This document shows, piece after piece, positions 60,694-64,000 of a stretch of 64,000 nucleotides of DNA. Source of the stretch: Eriocheir sinensis. Taxonomy: Eukaryota > Arthropoda > Malacostraca > Decapoda > Varunidae. The DNA is taken from contig NW_026111654.1 in assembly GCF_024679095.1 (NCBI RefSeq), positions 999,039 through 1,063,038 on the forward strand. Direction: 5' to 3'. How positions within the stretch are numbered: position 1 is the stretch's first letter; every line of letters begins with the position of its first letter. A model generated the notes under the pieces. The model saw only the letters and a list, made by a program, of their open reading frames with translations. It made no database searches and was not told where the DNA came from. A program made the position numbers and the translations under genes.

Positions 60694-61400
60694 TTATATA
60701 TTTTGCAAATATATTTCAAAATTTACCTTATTGAATGTGTTTTTGTATATTTATTTTAACACAAATTTAATATTTTGTGTATATTTGCATCAAAATAAAT
60801 AAACAAAATACGTTATTTTATGTATTTTTATAAATATTTTGACAAAATCTACATTATTTATGTATTTTGTATACAAAAATACAAATTTAGTTATTAAATT
60901 CGTATGAAAATAGATATACAAAATACAGATAAAATAAGCTAAATTTGATTTGAAATGTATATACAAAATACATAAAATAACGTAAATTTGTATCAAAATA
61001 TTTATAAAAATACATATAATAACGTAAATTTGTTTAAAAATATATAAACAAAATACACATTAAGTAATGGAAATACGTATAAAAAATATGTACAAAATAC
61101 ACATATAATCATGTAAATCGTATCAAACTAAATAAACAAAATATCAATAAAATAATGTAAATTTGTTTGAGAAAACATATACAAATACATATAAAATAAC
61201 GCTAATTTCCATAAAAATATATGTCCAAAAATGCAAAATACACATAAAACAATGTAAATTTGTCTAAAAATATATATACGAATACACATATAATAACGCA
61301 GATTTCTATAAAATAACAAAATTTTACATAAAATTACCTTTATTTTGTATATATATGAATACAAATTACATAAAAATCGTATCAAAATAAATATACAAAA

Positions 61401-61470
61401 TACGATATTTTATGTGTATTTTGTATATTTGTATAAATATAAATATACAAAATACATATAAAATATCGTA
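61401..61470. repeat. 30-bp inverted repeat with 10-nt loop
   Basis: Left arm 61,401-61,430 (starts TACGATATTTTATGTGTATT) and right arm 61,441-61,470 are complementary at 29 of 30 positions. The spacer is GTATAAATAT. Confidence 0.95.
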
Positions 61471-62888
61471 AATTTGTATAAAACTATATACAAAAATACA
61501 CAGAAGTAATTAAATTTGTATGAAAATATATATACAAAATACAGCTAAAATGAGCAAAATTTGATTTGAAATGTACATACAAAATACATAAAATAATGTA
61601 AATCTGTATCAAAATATTTATACAAATACATATAATAACGTCGATTTGTTTAAAAATATATAAACAAAATACACATTAAGTAATGTAAATACGTATAAAA
61701 AATATGTACAAAATACACATATAATCATGTAATTCGTATAAAAAAAAATAGCAATAAAATAATGTAAATTTGTAGGAGAAAACATATACAAATAACGCAA
61801 ATTTCTATAAAAATATATGTACAAAAATGCACATAAAATAAAGTAAATTTGCAAAAAAATATATATACAAAACACACTAAATAATGTAAATGCGTACATA
61901 AAATAACCTAAATTTGTATAAAACTATATACAAAAATACACAAAAATAATTTAAATTTGTTTGAAAAGAAATATACAAAATACACATAAAACTAGGTAAA
62001 TTTGTATTGAAATACGTCTACAAAATACACATCAAATAATGTAAATTTGAATGAAAATATATAAACAAATACACTTAAAATAACGTAAATTTGTATAAAA
62101 TATATATGCAAGATACACATTAAATAATGTAAATGTGTATAAAAAATATATATACAAAAAACAAATAGAATAATGTAAAATCGTATCAAAATAAATACAC
62201 AGAATATTAATAAAATAATGTAAATTTGTATGAAAATAAAGATGCAAAATTCCCAAAAATTATCGCATTTTTTATAAAAATATATTTACCAAAATACATA
62301 TAAAATATTTAAATTTGTATTGAAATAAATTTACAAAATGCATATACAGTAAGGTAAATTTGTATTGAAAGAGATATTCAAAAATACATATAAAACAATG
62401 TAAATTTGTTTCAAAATATATATACGAATACAAATAAAATAAAGTAGATTTCTATAGAAATATATATACAAAATACATATGAAATTATGTAAATACGTAT
62501 AAAAATATATATACAAAATACATATCAAATAATGTAAATTCGTGTCAAAATAAATAAACAAAATATCATGAAAAGAATGTGTATTTGTATGAAAATAGAT
62601 AATAGATAATAAATTTGTATAAAATATATATGCAAGATACACATGAAATAATGTAAATATGTATAAAAAAGTATATACAAAAACAAATAGAATAATGTAA
62701 CATCGTATCAAAATAAATACACCGAATATTAATAAAATAATGTAAATTTGTATGAAAATAAAGATGCAAAATTCCCATAAAATAGCGCATTTCTTATAAA
62801 AATATAGATACCAAAATACACATAAAATATTTAAATTTACATTGAAATAAATATTCAAAATGCACATACAATAAGGTAAATTTGTATT
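61471..62888 (-). repeat. Satellite block, T-rich on -
   Basis: Antisense monomers. The segment from 62,041 is repeated at 63,448 with an offset of 1,407 bp. Marker monomers near 62,240 and 62,760 read AGATGCAAAATTCCC, a variant shared with 63,64x. The block ends at the SINE insertion point in AAATTTGTATT. Confidence 0.8.
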
Positions 62889-62904
62889 TTTTTTATTTTT
62901 TTTT
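62887..62904 (-). repeat. A-rich 3' tail of the SINE
   Basis: On the - strand the element ends in a run of nine A, one T, then eight A, next to satellite sequence. Some of the last bases could equally be host. The tail fixes the direction of the element and fits retrotransposition. Confidence 0.8.
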
Positions 62905-62927
62905 ACGTTGTTGCCTATTGCGCCGGT

Positions 62928-62999
62928 AGGCATCTTCCCGGTGGGGCCTGATGGTCGGCCCCAAGGCTTCTTCCAGGTGGGGCCTGATGGTTGGCCCAG
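62928..62999 (-). repeat. Two 36-bp direct repeats in the SINE 3' body
   Basis: Units 62,928-62,963 and 62,964-62,999 match at 32 of 36 positions; both contain GGTGGGGCCTGATGGT on +. Such short tandem repeats often vary in copy number between SINE copies. Confidence 0.9.
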
Positions 63000-63179
63000 C
63001 CCGTTCTGGCGCAGGCGAGTGTTTATAGTGGCGCAATCTTGCATTGGCTCATGCTGCCCCCCGGAACTCGTACTTGATTCGCTTGGACGGCTTCCGAGTC
63101 CGGGTTGATGGGTGGTTCAGGACAGCATGTGGGTAGTTTTAAGCCACTCGGCGGTGACCGAAAAAGTGGAGTGGCGTGA

Positions 63180-63190
63180 GGATTCGAACC
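63180..63190 (-). promoter_or_regulatory. RNA polymerase III B box of the SINE
   Basis: On the - strand GGTTCGAATCC is a canonical B box / T-loop. Together with the A box it forms a complete internal type 2 promoter, so the copy could in principle be transcribed. Confidence 0.9.
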
Positions 63191-63232
63191 CGCGTCGTCC
63201 ATCACGCGGCGAATGTGGGTCCAGTACGCTAT

Positions 63233-63243
63233 CACTTCGGCCA
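63233..63243 (-). promoter_or_regulatory. RNA polymerase III A box of the SINE
   Basis: On the - strand TGGCCGAAGTG fits the A-box pattern TRGYNNARNNG at every fixed position. It starts 53 nt upstream of the B box, a spacing compatible with a tRNA with a long variable arm. Confidence 0.85.
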
Positions 63244-63254
63244 CCGCCTACCCA

Positions 63255-64000
63255 ATTGAAAGAGATATGCAAAAATACATATAAAACAATGTAAATTTGT
63301 TTCAAAATATATATACGAATACAAATGAAAAAACGTAGATTTCTATAAAAATATATATACAAAATACACATAAAATTAAGTAAATACGTATAAAAAAAAT
63401 GAATACAAAATACACATAAAATAATGTAATTTCGAATTAAAATAAATGTAAATTTGAATGAAAATATATAAACAAATACACTTAAAATAACGTAAATTTG
63501 TATAAAATATATATGCAAGATACACATTAAATAATGTAAATGTGTATAAAAAATATATACAAAAAACAAATAGAATAATGTAAAATCGTATCAAAATAAA
63601 TACACAGAATATCAATAAAATAATGTAAATTTGTATGAAAATAAAGATGCAAAATTCCCAAAAATTATCGCATTTTTTATAAAAATAAATATACCAAAAT
63701 ACACATAAAATATTTAAATTTGTATTGAAATAAATATACAAAATGCATATACAATAAGGTAAATTTGTATTAAAAGAGATATTCAAAAATATATATAAAA
63801 CAATGTAAATTTGTTTCAAAATATATATACGAATACACATAAAATAAAGTAGATTTCTATAGAAATATATATACAAAATACATGTAAAATTATGTAAATA
63901 CGTATAAAAATATATATACAAAATACATATCAAATAATGTAAATTCGTGTCAAAATAAATAAACAAAATATCATGTAAAGAATGTGTAATTCTATAAACA
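63255..64000 (-). repeat. Satellite block after the SINE, T-rich on -
   Basis: Antisense monomers continue in register from the insertion point (ATTGAAAGAGATATGC). From 63,448 it repeats 62,041 onward, up to the variant TATCATGTAAAGAATGTG near the window end. No gene or other element is seen. Confidence 0.85.

Larger units (their letters stand above)
60099..61480. repeat. Scrambled satellite region, mixed orientation
   Basis: Monomers are eroded, shortened and flipped within tens of bases. - orientation prevails to 60,659, then + to about 60,785, then short alternating pieces to 60,890, then - again. Further pieces alternate at 61,310-61,470. The HOR order is not recognisable for most of this stretch. 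It holds two strong fold-backs, listed separately. Confidence 0.7.
62889..63254 (-). mobile_element. tRNA-derived SINE (366 bp)
   Basis: The only GC-rich sequence in the window, inserted into a satellite monomer. On the - strand the order is: a tRNA-like head with A box (63,233-63,243) and B box (63,180-63,190); a roughly 180-bp unrelated body; two 36-bp direct repeats; then an A-rich tail. The head resembles tRNA-Ser: GTAG..CG acceptor start, TGGCCGA.GTG D-arm, long variable arm, GGTTCGAATCC T-arm. The stems are no longer well paired, so it is not a working tRNA gene. Host sequence resumes on both sides with only ATT (62,886-62,888 and 63,255-63,257) repeated, so no long target-site duplication is visible. 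It carries no coding capacity of its own; open frames through it are accidental. tRNA-Ser-related SINEs are known in ixodid ticks, but I could not compare them. Confidence 0.82.

Noticed and set aside
62331..63044. 237-codon open frame on - running from the SINE body into satellite
   Set aside because: It joins unrelated SINE and satellite sequence across the insertion edge; the fusion is accidental.
63170..63254. Functional tRNA-Ser gene
   Set aside because: The promoter boxes are good, but T-stem and acceptor pairing is poor, and the sequence continues into a SINE body with an A-rich tail.
62889..63254. Gene exon or CpG-type promoter island
   Set aside because: Pol III boxes, the A-rich tail and clean insertion into a monomer explain the higher GC; no splice sites or conserved frame are apparent.
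45018..63254. Relation between the 367-bp tandem unit and the 366-bp SINE because of equal length
   Set aside because: The sequences are unrelated; the lengths agree by chance.
63117..63569. 150-codon open frame on - from satellite into the SINE head
   Set aside because: It crosses the other SINE edge and translates the tRNA-like head; no coding evidence.

Overview
The window is almost entirely one very AT-rich satellite array. I find no protein-coding gene, rRNA gene, intact tRNA gene or CRISPR array. The monomer is 44-45 bp; a representative copy is at 773-817. My reading of the consensus has 7 G/C in 45 positions and a strong strand bias (25 T to 13 A). Monomers are not interchangeable: about sixteen recognisable variants recur in fixed order as a higher-order repeat (HOR) of about 713 bp. 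The clearest uninterrupted copy lies between marker monomers at 431 and 1145. Shortened or compound versions (marker spacings near 441, 545, 575, 670 and 1,150-1,175 bp) are common. This is nuclear eukaryotic satellite DNA; a bacterial or phage origin is not credible.

Layout: the array is a mosaic of blocks from 0.1 to 6 kb whose T-rich strand alternates between + and -. I count more than 40 orientation switches. Many switch points fall into a few classes with the same junction sequence, so each class probably arose once and was then copied by kilobase-scale duplication. The main copied segments are: 20.87-26.2 kb with 32.10-37.36 kb; 11.41-16.69 kb with 40.07-45.11 kb; 9.29-11.41 kb with 14.30-16.69 kb; 2.9-5.3 kb with 28.6-30.6 and 55.5-57.4 kb; and inverted copies at 51.1-53.76 kb and 57.9-60.1 kb. 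(TA)n tracts, fold-back palindromes, a 367-bp tandem duplication and a 59-bp duplication mark further local rearrangement. The part from 60.1 to 61.5 kb is the most scrambled.

The only non-satellite sequence is a 366-bp GC-richer insertion at 62,889-63,254. It reads on the - strand as a tRNA-derived SINE. It has A and B boxes of RNA polymerase III type, a head resembling tRNA-Ser, a body with a 36-bp direct repeat, and an A-rich tail. It points to a metazoan host. An arthropod, possibly a tick or another chelicerate, is a weak guess from the head type only.

The many long open frames on the T-rich strand come from the repeat. A 45-bp unit is 15 codons, and the consensus has no stop codon in any of its three sense frames, while all three antisense frames are stopped. 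I therefore annotate none of them as genes. Function can only be guessed: a centromeric or other heterochromatic location is plausible, but the sequence does not prove it.
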